NCBI GenBank assembly: GCA_914767715.1
Contig: OU612073.1
Location: forward strand, 13,206,001-13,270,000
Direction: 5' to 3'
Length of the DNA: 64,000 bases
Origin: Membranipora membranacea
Lineage: Eukaryota; Bryozoa; Gymnolaemata; Cheilostomatida; Membraniporidae
Shown: one piece after another, positions 32,401-43,650 of the stretch
How positions within the stretch are numbered: position 1 is the stretch's first letter
Layout: the number at the start of each line of letters is the position of its first letter
Notes under the pieces: generated by a model
What the model was told of the DNA's origin: nothing
Database searches by the model: none
The model's input: only the letters and a program-made list of their open reading frames with translations
Made by a program: the position numbers and the translations under genes

Positions 32401-33631
32401 AACTGGTTGGTCTTGCAGTAGTGGTTGGGCCTGAAGTGGTAGTTGGTCCTGCAGTGATAGGTGGTCCTGCAGAAGTGGTTGGTCCTGCAGAAGTTGTTGG
32501 TCCTCCAGTAGTGGTTGAGCCTCCTGTAGTGGTTGGGCCTGCAGTAGTTTCTGGTCCTGCAGAAGTGGTTGGTCCTGCAGTAGTGGTTGGTCCTGCAGAA
32601 GTGGTTGGTCTTGCAGAAGTGGTTGGTCCTGCAGTAGTGGTTGGGCCTGCAGTGGTAGTTGGTCCCGCAGTAGTGGTTGGTCCTGCAGTAGTGGTTGGGC
32701 CTGAAGTGGTAGTTGGTCCTGCAGTAGTGGTTGGTCCTGCAGTAGTGGTTGGTCCTGCAGTAGTGGTTGGTCCTGCAGAAGTTGTTGGTCCTGCAGTAGT
32801 GGTTGGGCCTGCAGTGGTAGTTGGTCCTGCAGTAGTGGTTGGTCCTGCAGTAGTGGTTGGTCCTGCAGAAGTTGTTGGTCCTGCAGTAGTGGTTGCGCCT
32901 GAAGTGGTAGTTGGTCCTGCGGTAGTGGTTGGTCCTGCAGAACTGGCTGGTCCTGCAGAAGTGGTTGGTCCTGCAGAAGTGGTTGGTCCTGTAGTAGTGG
33001 TTGGTCCTGCAGAAGTTGTTGGTCCTCCAGTAGTTGTTGGGCCTGTTGTGGTAGCTGGTCCGGCAGTAGTGGTTGGTCCTGCAGAAGTTGTTGGTCCTCT
33101 AGTAGTGGTTGGGCCTGTCGTAGGTGTGGTCAGTCCTGCAGTAGTTGTTGGTCCTGCAGTAGTGGTCGATCCTGCAGTCGTTGTTGGTCCTGCAGTAGTG
33201 GTTGGTCCTGCAGTAGTGGCTGATACTCCTGCAGAACTGGTTGGTCCTGCAGTAGTGGTTGTTACTCCTCCAGAACTGGTTGGTCCTGCAGTAGTGGTTG
33301 GTCCTGCAGTAATGGCTGATACTCCTGCAGAACTGGTTGGTCCGGCAGTAGTGGTTAATACTCCTCCAGAACTGGTTGGTCCTCCAGTAGTGGTTGATAC
33401 TCCTCCAGAACTGGTTGGTCCTGCAGTAGTGGTTGGTTCAGCAGAAGTGGTTGGTCCTGCAGTAGTGGTCGAACCTACAGTAGTGGTTGGGCCTCCTGTA
33501 GTGGTTGGGCCTGCAGTGGTATTTGGTCCTGCAGTAGAGGCTGGTTGTAAACCTGAGACTAATAATAGCATCACAATCATTAAGTCCATATTTGATAGTT
33601 TCAGTTGTCTATACCATTCATTTCCAGCCAT
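26201..33631 (-). CDS. Transmembrane mucin A (EGF-SEA-TM), 1784 aa model
   Basis: Six in-phase coding exons (5355 nt with stop): 29032-33631, 28245-28378, 27950-28005, 27223-27464, 26709-26821, 26201-26410. Domains: signal peptide (MDLMIVMLLLVSG core, res about 15-30) and a Pro/Thr/Ser tract of six-residue GPTTTA-like repeats (res about 35-1480). Then an EGF-like domain with six Cys (C-x6-C-x5-C-x4-C-x-C-x12-C), a SEA-like domain (res about 1573-1660) with GRRRRD at 1604-1609, a TM helix (res about 1690-1715) and a 69-residue basic tail. Architecture matches membrane mucins of the MUC3/12/13/17 type, so a densely O-glycosylated surface protein is inferred. Start: ATG directly after a TTTGCAG acceptor. 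Paralogue: mucin B. Confidence 0.83.
26709..26821 (-). CDS. Mucin A exon: transmembrane helix
   Basis: 113 nt, acceptor TATTGCAG, donor GTGAGT, phase 0 out. Encodes PPTIPTTMAPRWLP, then a 24-residue hydrophobic helix ending LLIVLITC. Confidence 0.85.
27223..27464 (-). CDS. Mucin A exon: SEA second half with RRRR
   Basis: 242 nt, acceptor TTGTCAAG, donor GTAGGT. Encodes CVPRVSGRRRRDVEANSDIS, VDFNVALD and SVDDLLDAASQATGNV. The usual GSVVV autoproteolysis site of SEA domains is absent; the Arg4 motif sits near that position. Confidence 0.84.
27950..28005 (-). CDS. Mucin A exon: SEA core
   Basis: 56 nt, acceptor ATATCAG, donor GTATTG. Encodes RYGEIFQSTFIGVTFIQF, the typical SEA helix-strand segment. 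Compared with copy B it shows only synonymous changes by eye, suggesting purifying selection. Confidence 0.82.
28245..28378 (-). CDS. Mucin A exon: EGF-SEA linker
   Basis: 134 nt, acceptor ATTTCTAG, donor GTAAGC, phase 0 out. Encodes ATADDPGVVVSGNGFTTSLP, GCNTDIEDPSTTAYYEMRRA and FLVV. The final residues start the SEA domain. Confidence 0.83.
29032..33631 (-). CDS. Mucin A exon: signal peptide, PTS array, EGF
   Basis: 4600 nt, phase 1 out at GTTAGT. Begins MAGNEWYRQLKLSNMDL and ends with the EGF-like core ACGDNAECREGACDCKDD and GDCIPEG. The repeat tract makes every frame of both strands nearly stop-free, which explains the long antisense ORF here. Confidence 0.88.
29221..33540. repeat. 18-bp tandem array (mucin A PTS domain)
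   Basis: About 240 degenerate copies of GGTCCTGCAGTAGTGGTT (plus strand), encoding GPTTTA-like hexapeptides on the minus strand. A 648-bp higher-order period (36 units) is visible between about 29382 and 30030. Confidence 0.95.
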
Positions 33632-35195
33632 CTCTGCAAAACAGAAATAAAACAGATGTAATGAAATGTCTTGTGTCATTGTGCACAAATACTTGCTTAG
33701 TTAGGGCTACAATACGCAAACTTCAGCACGTCTATAGTCCTTGTTCCGCTTAAACTTTAGGCATAACCTTTTATAATGCGTTTTCCCTCTTTATTTTGCG
33801 ATTGAACTATCTTTGGCAACCAAATTCGAAATGCCATGAAGTTTTGCATACTTTTGCCATATACAGCAATTTGTTGTAAAAACTGTTCCCAAAGTTTTAG
33901 TTTAACAAAGTTTATACTAAGCAATTTAAAATAATTTTAAATCCTATGAATCATTGTTCTTTGATAAAGCAAACAGAAGATTTGAACAAGGTTTCACCTT
34001 GATTTGAAAGGAGTAAAGATGAGCCGAAATCCTCGGGATGGATTGTGTCCTAGAGACAAAAATGCTTACTGAGAGTGTGATGCATCCTAGAAACTATTAT
34101 GTATCCCAGCAATGTGAGACCATAATTGATCTCCTTGAGTGTACACCATGATGCCCAAATAGGTTGCTTATAAGCCAAAAGCTGTTCACATTTTGGTCTT
34201 ACCCTCCGGTAGGATAATACTAACATTGATGATCACATTGTCAATTTTTGGAAGGAGACTGTGCTTACATTCTGTTGTGAGGGCAAAAGGGTTTTACTAC
34301 TCTATCCAGTCCAGGACCAAGAAACATATTTGCATAACTCGGTCCACAGTTATTGGGATCAGAATTGAAAGTTCCTTATTAATTGTACCATGAATTCTGC
34401 GAATACTCCACCCTTCATGCTAGATGAGGCTGTTAATGAATCATAATCATGTCCGATTGATGATGAAAGAGCACTTGTAATTGACCCAACAAAACTTCCT
34501 TGTCAGCCAGGCATTTAAGAGGCTGTTGCAAAAGCGAGCGTTTATATTTGATTTTCAAATGCCAATGGCTGCCATCAGTACACATAAACTCATTTTCTGA
34601 CAACTCTACAGTATGATAACTTGTCCACAAAGACAAACCCTACCCATGTGTGCTAATTTTGAAATGTTCGGCCTTGCATCAAAATTAAGGGGAATTATAA
34701 CTTGAGAAGTTTAGTTTTTTCAGTAACATCCAAATAAAACACAAAAAATCTCCAATGTAGTAATGAAGATTTTATTAAAGGGCAACCAAGGTTTCGCAGC
34801 AATGCATTAATGGGTAGCAAATGATGTGCTGGGCAGCATCAGCTTTGTGCATTACGCGATGCAAAACTCAAAGTAGTTGCTGACTCTAAGCTGGGTAACA
34901 CTTCAGTTTAAGGGAGGTTCCAAGACTTTGCTGTAATAATTATAGAGCACAGGCTAAATAATAACAGGAACAGGAAACTGCTATGTGGTATTCTCTTTTA
35001 GCTGAGTTTGAGTACCTGATGGAAGAAATGTTTCACAAGAATTCTGGCTGAATAATCATCCAAATTATATTTTGTATTTTTCCCCATGCAGAAGGTGCAA
35101 TCTGCTATTAACCAATGGCCCTCAATGAGATGTTGTTTGAAACATTGGTTGCCCTTTAAAAACCCAAAAGTCGAGTAGCCTTATATAACACTTAC
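33632..35195. other. Intron 1 of mucin A (no gene seen)
   Basis: Between the candidate leader exon and the first coding exon. Short ORFs on both strands are not supported by splice logic or conservation. Confidence 0.45.
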
Positions 35196-35290
35196 CTGTG
35201 TCTAGTAGGATTACACCCTGATAATCTCTGGCTGGGCTGCGTGGCCTAATTCTCTGCTCACATTCCACAAACTGATAGTGTTCTCTTCAC
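35196..35290 (-). other. Candidate 5' UTR exon of mucin A
   Basis: The minus strand shows CACAG|GTAAGTG at 35196/35195, about 1.5 kb upstream of the coding acceptor at 33632. The segment is strongly conserved at the same relative place in copy B. The upstream end (transcription start) is not visible. Confidence 0.45.
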
Positions 35291-36157
35291 TACAAATCAG
35301 CGATGAATAGATGAATGATGTATTGGTATCACATTTCATACATGATGCAAGCTAAAGCATTGATAGAAATCAGATTGTTTCATTATACTACAACCACGCC
35401 TAACATACAACCTCTTTTGTTCTCAGTAGTTTTGCCCTTTATTATAAGCGTTCATAATGCTTATACACAAATTCCTACCTTCTCATTTTTGCTTGATAAA
35501 AAAACATTGTCGTGGCGTTGGGGCTACTCATTAGTATTGATCTAACCTAGGTGCATTGTAGTAGTGTTTCGGAAGTTCACAGTGTGACAATGTAATGAGT
35601 GAAATAAATGTACCATAACCGTAATGTATTATAATGTCATGGTATAGACAGAGCACGATTCAGACAATGTCTCCTGGAGGTATGCAAATTGAAACTAAAT
35701 ACATGCATATATACCTATAATGGAAGTCAACAAAATATTTCCTATTTGGTGGTTACATTAATACCGCAAGCAGAGTATACAATATACATACTTCAGCCAG
35801 CTCCATGATCGGAGATCTGTTCTATTCTTTGAAAAACTATTGCCACTAATCAGATTAACAATGGGGTCATCTAGCCATTGGATATATATATATATAAACA
35901 TTTTTATTTGGGAGCATCATCTACTATAGTTTCAACTTTCATTGATGTAAGAATTCATCCTTATATTATTGTAAAAACAGTCTGCAGTATCGACATAACT
36001 ATCAATAACTCAATCTCGCTTTTGAAACTTATACTTTTGAGGCCTTCCCTTGTACTTATCTGTATGTCATCAAATTCTTGAACTAGATAGAATACACACT
36101 GGAAAGGTGAATTAATCAGTAATATATTGAGTAATATATTGAGTTGACAGAGGATAC

Positions 36158-36251
36158 CTAGCCCTGTTCACACTGGCCACTAGTTTTGGTTTTTTGGTTT
36201 TCACCCAAAAAAACAAAAAACCAAAACCAGTGGCCGTGTGAACAGGGCTAG
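36158..36251. mobile_element. 94-bp hairpin MITE with 7-bp target duplication
   Basis: Inverted arms CTAGCCCTGTTCACAC and GTGTGAACAGGGCTAG with a TTTTGG/CCAAAA core, flanked by AGGATAC at 36151-36157 and 36252-36258. Confidence 0.78.
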
Positions 36252-36307
36252 AGGATACCGGCTACGGTGACATTTCAAATGTGGTCCAGACGGACTTCAC
36301 TTCCCAA

Positions 36308-37520
36308 TTACAGGTATGTGATTGGCTACTCAATACTGTATTTAATTGATTATCAGGTAATGCTGATCACAGTTCAGCTTATTGACAAGTGCGAGACTAA
36401 TCACTCTAATCAAACACAAAAGGCTGTGGTCAATTAGACTTGAAAATATTGTTGTATTGTAACTTATGGCATGTAGTGAATGTCTCAAAAAATGTGTATT
36501 GTATTGACTCATATTGATATCACTGCCTGGCTATCGGCTTCAATAAACTTGCTATAGCTGACCAATGATAATATATAATGTCTCAGGCAAAAAGTGTGAA
36601 AACTAAAGTGCATTGCATATCAGTAATTGCAGTGGAGAGGTTAGAGTCATACAAGGGCGTGTATCCATAGTGACATTGGATGTATATTAACATTTGTAGC
36701 TATGGAAGGTCGCGAATCACGCTTTAAAAAATTAGCCTTTTGCACTGATCATTACGAACTGGCAGTGTGATAATGATCAGAAGTTAGGAGTTCACGCCCC
36801 ACCCGTAGCAGTTTATTTCAAAGTTTCAACTCGATATCTGACCTTAAAAACAGTAGCCGAATCCTAGGGCAAAGTGAGCATTAACAACTCAGTTTAAAAT
36901 AGATCGAGCTCAAAATACCCATGTAAGCGTAGTGTATTCTAATTTGTCGAACACCATTGGCTGATGGTTGCATTGTACAGGTGGGTGCTCAAATACATTT
37001 ATAAAGCCTTTATAAAGCCTTTATAAAGTATGTGAGCGTTATGATTCATTCAGGTTACTCCTAGATCCTGTTACCTTAAACTTCAATAGCAGGCAATTCG
37101 GATTGAACTAGATCTAGGGAACACCCAACATTGTTGATAACCTTACGAGAAAAGATCACATATTGACGGTTACTGAACCACATCATATTTTTCTTGCTTT
37201 TTGGTAAATATCAAAGTGCCAAAGAACTTTGAGAAAGGACAAGCAAAGGACAAAATAATGGGTGTGTAATATAGCCGATGATGTGAGGTATGAACTCCCA
37301 TATAATAGCTTATCTGTAGGTAACTAAAAGTTATACTGTGTCTAGCATATGTTATCACATTTGTATAGTATATTGATGGAATTAATATGATCTTTCTGAA
37401 GAGTTACATCATAGGTAACCGCTGTAATTTGGATATCACTGTGCACAGATATATTTGAGCACAAAATTTAAAGGGTATGCATGTTATAGTCAAGCAGTTA
37501 CATATAATAAAGTTTTGTAA
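36308..37520. repeat. Block X, copy 1 (three copies in window)
   Basis: About 1.2 kb starting TGTGATTGGCTACTCA, repeated at 44009-45150 (more diverged) and from 62835 to the window end (nearly identical). No coding potential seen. It contains a short TTTATAAAGCC triplication at 36998-37030. Confidence 0.82.
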
Positions 37521-37659
37521 GATATGCGTGGTAAAAAAATTCAATGCTCTACCTGGCATGAATTATTGAAGTGAAAAAAGTGCCTTCCAATGTAAAGGTA
37601 ATCAAACATTCTGTCCAGTAAATATCATGACCTTATATATTTTTACTTCAAGTTGATGA

Positions 37660-38890
37660 GGTACTAGGCTTTAGAGAAGAAAAAGGAAATTTGACTGATG
37701 TCAAATGTCAGATATTCCCTGATACCAGGGACTTGGGACAGGGACTTGGGAGATACTGAGGTGCTAATTAAGAGTTATCCTGACACTGATATTGGTAAGA
37801 TAACTCTTCAGGCATTTGGGATGAAGCACTTTAGGTATTAAGGTAGAGACACGGGGGTCAGCAAATATCAACTTTCTATACACAGTTGGAAAGCTGCCGA
37901 GCTACTGATTGCCATGAGCTCATCAGAAATTTGAATGAACGACGTTGCGTCATTTTATCAAGGAAATGGGGCCAAAAAGGCTGTTTTTAGCAAAGTGTAT
38001 GGCTGAGCTAATTTGATTGCTAGACATTTCAAAACAGATTATATTTATTCGTAGATGTATAGTTGATCCTTATTTTTGGTTGAAAATAATATATGATGCC
38101 CCCAAAGTGGCTTTTTACGTCACGTCATGATGTGAGTGATTTTTAAATTTGAGGAAATAATGTGAAATTTTAAGCAACGATTTGAGATAGATTAAAAAAG
38201 TAATAGCCAATTTTTTGCTATTTTTCACTGAAGGACTGATTAAATGAGACACACTCCAGTCTTCAGCAGTATAAAAGATTTTATGAAGATCAGCACAGAC
38301 GGTCAAAGGTAGATACATTTTGCGTCATTTTTCCATCACTCCAAACATGCGGTCAGAATGACCATTTCTTAGTCCAGAAAAATTATTTTTGAAAACTCTC
38401 ACATACGAAGCCGCTTTGATTAAGCATAGTAAAAAACAGGAAATGCCAGCTTTCCTCGAATTGCGCACCACAGAATGCCCAGAAACACCTAAAAAAGCCT
38501 CTTAAATTGGCCGTTTGGGCATTCTGTGGTGTGCTATTCGAGGAAAACTGATACGCAGTGCCATTTTCTGTTGGAATTTCCTGTTTTTACTATGCTTTAT
38601 TAAAGCCACTTCGTATGTGAGAATTTTCAAAAATAATTTTTCTGGTCTAAGTAATGGTCATTTTGACTGCATGTTTGGCGTTATGGAAAATTAATTTACA
38701 GTTATCCTAACATTGATGTTGGTGAGACAACTCTACGGGCAATAAAAATGCTTTAAATTGTTAACCTGTATCTGATTCACTAGAGGAGTCGGGTCCATCT
38801 TAATAAACTCATGAATCACAACAAAATGAATATACAAAATTATTTTTGCAATTTTGAAAACTTGAAGGTGGAAGCGGGGTGTCACATTGT
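37660..38890. repeat. Block Y, copy 1, with inserted foldback DNA
   Basis: Outer parts (37660-37850 and 38690-38890) match 46310-46690, while about 840 bp in the middle (including the foldback at 38329-38690) is absent there. An insertion into this copy is inferred. Confidence 0.65.
38329..38690. mobile_element. Foldback / long inverted repeat, about 360 bp
   Basis: Two imperfect arms of about 160 bp. Left landmarks CTCACATACGAAG, AGCATAGTAAAAA and ACCACAGAATGCCCA recur inverted on the right as CTTCGTATGTGAG, TTTTTACTATGCT and TGGGCATTCTGTGGT. Confidence 0.78.
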
Positions 38891-39990
38891 TGATGATGCC
38901 AACAACTCAAGTGTTCATCAAAATGACAGGCTTGGGTATGACAAATTTCTTTCAGCCCTATTCACTTACTAGCTGCTCATTGCAGAGAAGAACTGACACT
39001 TTCAACCACCAGTGGACCACAGCCGGCCCTTTAGGTTTTTGGGGAAGTCGATCGTGGCAATTGGAGGTTGTTAAGGGAAAGGGGTGAGTGAAGCATGAAG
39101 CAAGGTGATTTAAGCATGATTCGGCATGAGTTAGACCAACAAGACAAAATCCAGTTAGCAGATATAAAAGACAGAATAAAAGAAATTCGTCTATCATAGA
39201 CATCAAACCCTGAAAACACTTGATAGAGCCAGTGGTTTAATTTTTACTTTTGTATTTGATGTTATAGTTTTTTTTGACAATCTGGATAATCCAGCGATTT
39301 GTGGTGCAATCACTGCAACACTTCTATAATGATCTCATTCATCTTTCAATTATATCCTTGGTTTTTTTTGCATTCCTGAGCGCAAAATAACCTATTCATT
39401 TTTTTACCATCGATCTTATAATAAAATTTTTTTTAATCTGTGAGCTGTAAAAGAGGATATGTTTAATCCTCTGTTCTGCCCAACCTTGAACTGACTGGCA
39501 TCATTGTATTGCAACTTGTGGCATTGTGCTGTGGTTTCCTACTCATGCAAAATAGGATGATTAGAGATACGTCAAGGTCTTATCTTATAAAAAAAGATCT
39601 TTGACCGTCTTCGTCATTGGGTACCAAGCATTACTCTTTGTGTTTGACGTAATCATGTTTTTACGATAAATTTACTTAAGCTCAATGGTTTGGTAGCACC
39701 CTAAATTGCCCCTAATACACACTGTTCTCCAATTCACAAGCATATGTATGCACATATTCAGGTTGACTAATACTCAAAGAACTCATGTAATTTCTTCTGA
39801 TAAAATTTGGTTTTGTGTTAGGGTTGACGGCAGAGTTTCAACTGAGATTGTGAAAATTCTGTGTTCATTTATTGTGTGTGGGATGAACCAAACACTTGAC
39901 TAATCAGTGGGCCGCCCCAACTACCAATGGTCAGTTTGTGAAATCATTGAACTGAGGCATAGGAGCAAAAATTTAGCTGACATTTTCTCA
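38890..39990. repeat. Block Z, copy 1
   Basis: Diverged homologue of about 42130-43140. Shared landmarks include a stretch after 39200 and the GTGTTCATTTATTG region near 39865. No gene seen; short ORFs are inconsistent between copies. Confidence 0.6.
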
Positions 39991-40324
39991 GACTCAATTT
40001 TTTACAAATTATTGCACTTTCTCACTTCGGAGAACTCATCACAGAAAGTACTGCATACTTCGATCTTATAGGTCTACTCCTTTGATATATGATGAGTTGG
40101 TTATCTAAACTCATCAGTGAATAGCTATCAAATAAAATAATGACTTGGTCTTGCCAACATACCAAAATATTTAATATTCATTGATCAATAATTGATTTTG
40201 ATGCAGCGATAGCAATGAGAGAAAGTAGCCCTGCATTATAAGTACAACAATCTACTAAATGGAAAATTGGTGATTTTTTCTTTGCATTCTGCAGGATGTT
40301 TGCAGATGGTCCTAGTAGACTTAC

Positions 40325-40442
40325 TTGGATAATTAGTATCAGGTTGTTTACATGTCCGGATTTTCCTTATGCGTTGAGCTCCGACATGAAGCAGGGAGAT
40401 GATTGAAAGAGTAACAACGGAAATACTTCTAGCTCCCCTCAT
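40325..40442 (-). pseudogene. Orphan first exon, paralogue of the eight-Cys secreted gene
   Basis: 118 nt, the same length and donor phase as exon 1 of the gene at 41118-41803. Encodes MRGARSISVVTLSIISLLHV, a signal peptide, then RKIRTCKQPDTNYP and a GTAAGT donor. No matching second exon was found in the next kilobase downstream on the minus strand, so it is probably a truncated copy, unless a diverged exon 2 was missed. Confidence 0.6.
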
Positions 40443-41117
40443 TCTACAAGCTTAATTGAATTTTTAACAAAATCAATTCTGATCAATGACAGACCACGAA
40501 GTGTTATGATTTATGATTGGTCTATCTTTTTACTAATCACTAATCACAAAATGGATATAGAGCGAATATTTCTGCATTTTTGGCAGTTTCAGTTTGTAAG
40601 CAATTGGTGTGCTAATAAGTGCCTCTGCATTAGTTAATGAGGTAACTGTAAGTGGGACACCATCAGTCACTACAACTCTAAGGAAATAACACCAAGACAC
40701 CAACAACATGTCTTTATATTCCTCCAGTTTGGTTCTATAAACTTACTTGGTTATGCAAACTATAGCGTAGAAATTGTTTCAAATTTAGCAATTCTTTTAA
40801 AATATCCTTCCCAGATCTAGTGTCAGCAATACAGCACCTGCCAGCCAAATAAACACCCAACCGAGAGTACAAGGTATGTTAATTTCGTTTTGCAGATTTT
40901 ATCAGCAAGCTCAGATGCTATATAGTAGTTCTCACACTCATCGTTAGCCATTGTGCATTGGTTGAACTTTTTTTTCAAAAAGCAATTGCACAGTTTTGTA
41001 TTGTACTTTAATTCTCCAAGTAATCATTATCATGAAATATGATTGAAAAGCCAAAGATTGAATCAAAAATTTTTTAAATGAATTTAAAAAAAATAAAAAT
41101 TCAACAAAACAGGTCCT

Positions 41118-41437
41118 CTAAAAATTGTAATTAATTTCATGTTTGAAGTAAACATCACCCTCCGGCTTGCAGGAATATGTGAGAAGTCCACCAAAGTCTT
41201 TTGTATTCATTTCATTCATACTACTGGCATCTTTGCATCCCATAAGATCCAGCAAAACATTCAAGTTATGACCACGCATGTAATCCTCTGGACAGTGTCT
41301 GCAGGCACATCTGCGATCATCATCAGCTGGATAGCCAAATATCCTAATCTCATCAGTGCCAAAACTGTCTTGACAACTGTCAAAGCAGTCCCAAGGTGAT
41401 ATAAATACTTTTTCTGTTTGGGCCAACCAATACATGT
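41118..41437 (-). CDS. Eight-Cys secreted protein, exon 2
   Basis: Acceptor TTTTTAG. Encodes DMYWLAQTEKVFISPWDCFD, the CACRHC motif and SCKPEGDVYFKHEINYNF, then TAG. Seven of the eight cysteines lie here. Confidence 0.75.
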
Positions 41438-41803
41438 CTAAAAACAAATAAAGGTATTATTAATATTTCAAATTGACACGGAAACAGAGAGATTTACGAC
41501 ATTATTTGTTGCTGTTCGATTTTTTACTGGCTCCTTCAAAATATTGAAAAAAAAGGACAGCACCACGAGAGAAGAGAAGAACCAAAGAAAGCATGCAAAT
41601 ATGCATAACAAGCTAAGCAATTTTAACAAGAAGAAATAGATAACTTCGCATCTCAAGGAGGTCGTGCGATTCTCAGAAAACTCACCTGGCTTTTCAGTAG
41701 AAAATCGATTACAAGTCCGGAGTTTGGTTATGCTTTCAGCTCCTGCATGCAGTAATGAGATGGTGGCAAGAGTTACCACAAAAATAAGTCTAGTTCCCCT
41801 CAT
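41118..41803 (-). CDS. Secreted eight-cysteine protein, 145 aa (two exons)
   Basis: Exons 41686-41803 (118 nt) and 41118-41437 (320 nt) join in phase 1 (CCA G|AC) to 145 codons plus TAG. Residues 1-22 form a signal peptide (FVVTLATISLLHAGA). The mature part holds eight cysteines in the pattern RTC ... WDCFDSC ... CACRHC ... GCK ... SCK, consistent with four disulfides. The CACRHC stretch after GYPADDDRR faintly recalls WSC-type domains, but no family is assigned. A TATA-like box lies about 90 bp upstream. The ATG was chosen because the signal peptide follows directly and the paralogous exon at 40442 starts at the same residue. Confidence 0.72.
41686..41803 (-). CDS. Eight-Cys secreted protein, exon 1
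   Basis: Signal peptide plus AESITKLRTCNRFSTEKP, donor GTGAGT. A TTTTTTTTTCAG just upstream of the ATG could be an acceptor for a 5' UTR intron. Confidence 0.72.
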
Positions 41804-41890
41804 ACTTAATCCCAACTCAAGCTGAAAAAAAAACAATTCAAATCAATTATAGACCACAGCATGTTGTGATCTACAGCGTCTCCTGCCATC

Positions 41891-41899
41891 ACTTTTATA
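41891..41899 (-). promoter_or_regulatory. TATA-like box of the secreted-protein gene
   Basis: The minus strand reads ATATAAAAG about 90 bp upstream of the ATG at 41803, a suitable position for a start site near 41865. Confidence 0.4.
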
Positions 41900-42129
41900 T
41901 CACTGGAGCTCTGATCCTAGGTCCTCATTGGTAATCACTTATTGATCTGTGCTCTTTGTGGTTTTGTTAAGAAGGTTAGCGTTTGTGGTGTTTTTTCAAG
42001 TATCATAATGTCAACCATGACAGTATAGCAGATGGCCAAAACCTAATTATTTACGATTCTGGTTTACATGGATTTTTATGGCATGCAAGCTAGAAGGCTA
42101 AAAAATTAATAATGCAATCAATTTTTTTT

Positions 42130-43140
42130 AAAGTTTTTCTTCCAACAAAATACTAGATTATTGGGACTCTGGTAACCTGCCCTGTTTGTAAGCGCCCCCA
42201 TAGGGTTCACAAGGTTCACAGAGACAGTTTTCATGTTCCATATTTCTGGCGTGCAAATTACTTTGTTGATGTTATCTGCTTTCGGATTAATGCGAACCAA
42301 AGGCATCGAACCCAGAAAACACTGAATAAAGCAGATTGGTTGAAATACCTTTTTTTGCTGTTGACATAATAAGTGGTTTTCACAATCTGAAAAATTCGGA
42401 GATTTGTGTTGCACTAGGTGTCAATCACTGCATCACTCCTAGTTTCCTTTGGCTGAAAACACTATTAGGATCTTATTTATCTTTCCATTGGTATCTTTCA
42501 TTTGATTTTTTGCGTTCTTTGGCTGGAAAATGTCCAGATGCAAAAGAACTGTCATCCCAAACATGGCAAGAGTGCTAACCTACAAACTTGATGACAATGA
42601 ACGATAAAAGAGTTTTGAAATCTGTGAAAATAATTGCGCTGATATCATTAAACTGATAGTCGACTGGTATCATTGTTATGTGAACTACAAGAACTCATAA
42701 TAATCTGCATAAGCTCACGTCATTGTACTCTGTTTTCTCCTGATCTATCTATCAAAAAAGAACAGATTGTTAACTATGAGATCTTACGTAATCTTGTTTT
42801 TTACAATGATTGTGCTAAAGGTTGATGGATAGGTAGCGCCCTAAATACACAGTTTTGGAACCCTTTAACAGATAAATCTCTTTTAATTGTCTTTCTATAA
42901 TATATATCCACATGTATACTGATAAAATCTAGAAACGTTTTGGTCACAATTGTAAGACTCAATTTGGCAGTTCTACATTTGTGTTTTGGTTGGGATTGAA
43001 TGCAGATTTTAAAGTGGGATTGTGATAATCCCATGTTCATTTACTACCCATGAGATAGACCAGACATTTAACCAATAAGTCGGCAGCCCCAATTACCCGT
43101 GGGTCAAGGGTCATTATTAAATTGAGACCTAGTAACAGAA
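42130..43140. repeat. Block Z, copy 2
   Basis: Diverged homologue of about 38890-39990. Together with the paired secreted-protein exons it implies an old local duplication. Confidence 0.6.
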
Positions 43141-43650
43141 AAATCTGTGCAAGCGCAATTAACTCACTGACTTGAAACTCTGTTAAAAGGAAGGTTTGCC
43201 AATATTGCCATGTCAAACAAAACCCACGCCTATAATTACAATACATCATGACCATCAATAAACTTTGCATACTATTCAAAATATGTAAAATATTTTTCAA
43301 GTTTGACAGCAATGACAATTCGAAACCTCTAAGATTTTTTAGCCCAAAGTTGATCACAACTGCCCTCTGACCATGACCCTGACCATAACCCTGATCCTCC
43401 CCCTCGATCCTAATTCTGCTTCTGCTCAAACTTGTAAAGCCCACACTTTTTTCTTGAAAGTTCATGATTTGAAGCTTGGAGCTAATGAATGTCCAAAAAA
43501 ACATCATTTTTCTTCAATCACCAAATCTTTGTTGAGGGATGGGCACTTGTCTCATCAGTTGCTTGTTATCTCATGGCCAGACTTCACAGGCTTAGTAAGG
43601 AAAGGCTGGATTTCAAATTTCATAGGCCGCAATAAGCATTTTCTTAAAAC

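Larger units (their letters stand above)
21833..37505. repeat. Segmental duplication, copy A
   Basis: Begins near TGACTAAATGTCT and matches 49298-64000 in the same order and orientation: non-coding 1-kb block, mucin gene, upstream leader exon, and the 1.2-kb block at 36.3-37.5 kb. Differences are an inserted LINE (22858-26035), a shorter mucin repeat array, and about 940 bp near 35.4-36.3 kb that is absent from copy B. Confidence 0.88.

Noticed and set aside
29040-33650. 1536-codon plus-strand ORF of VVGPAVVVGPAE repeats
   Set aside because: Shadow of the 18-bp array, which is stop-free in several frames; no signal peptide, splice logic or conserved flanking domain on this strand. The same applies to 53422-55428.
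36740-36820. B-box-like AGGAGTTCACGCC in block X as a tRNA or SINE head
   Set aside because: No pairing acceptor or anticodon arm; too degenerate in all three copies.
38958-39219. Minus ORFs with Cys residues (GFCLVGLTHAESCLNHLASC)
   Set aside because: Considered as the missing exon 2 of the orphan secreted-protein exon, but the Cys spacing and flanking splice sites do not match, and the paralogous block at 42.2 kb does not preserve the frame.
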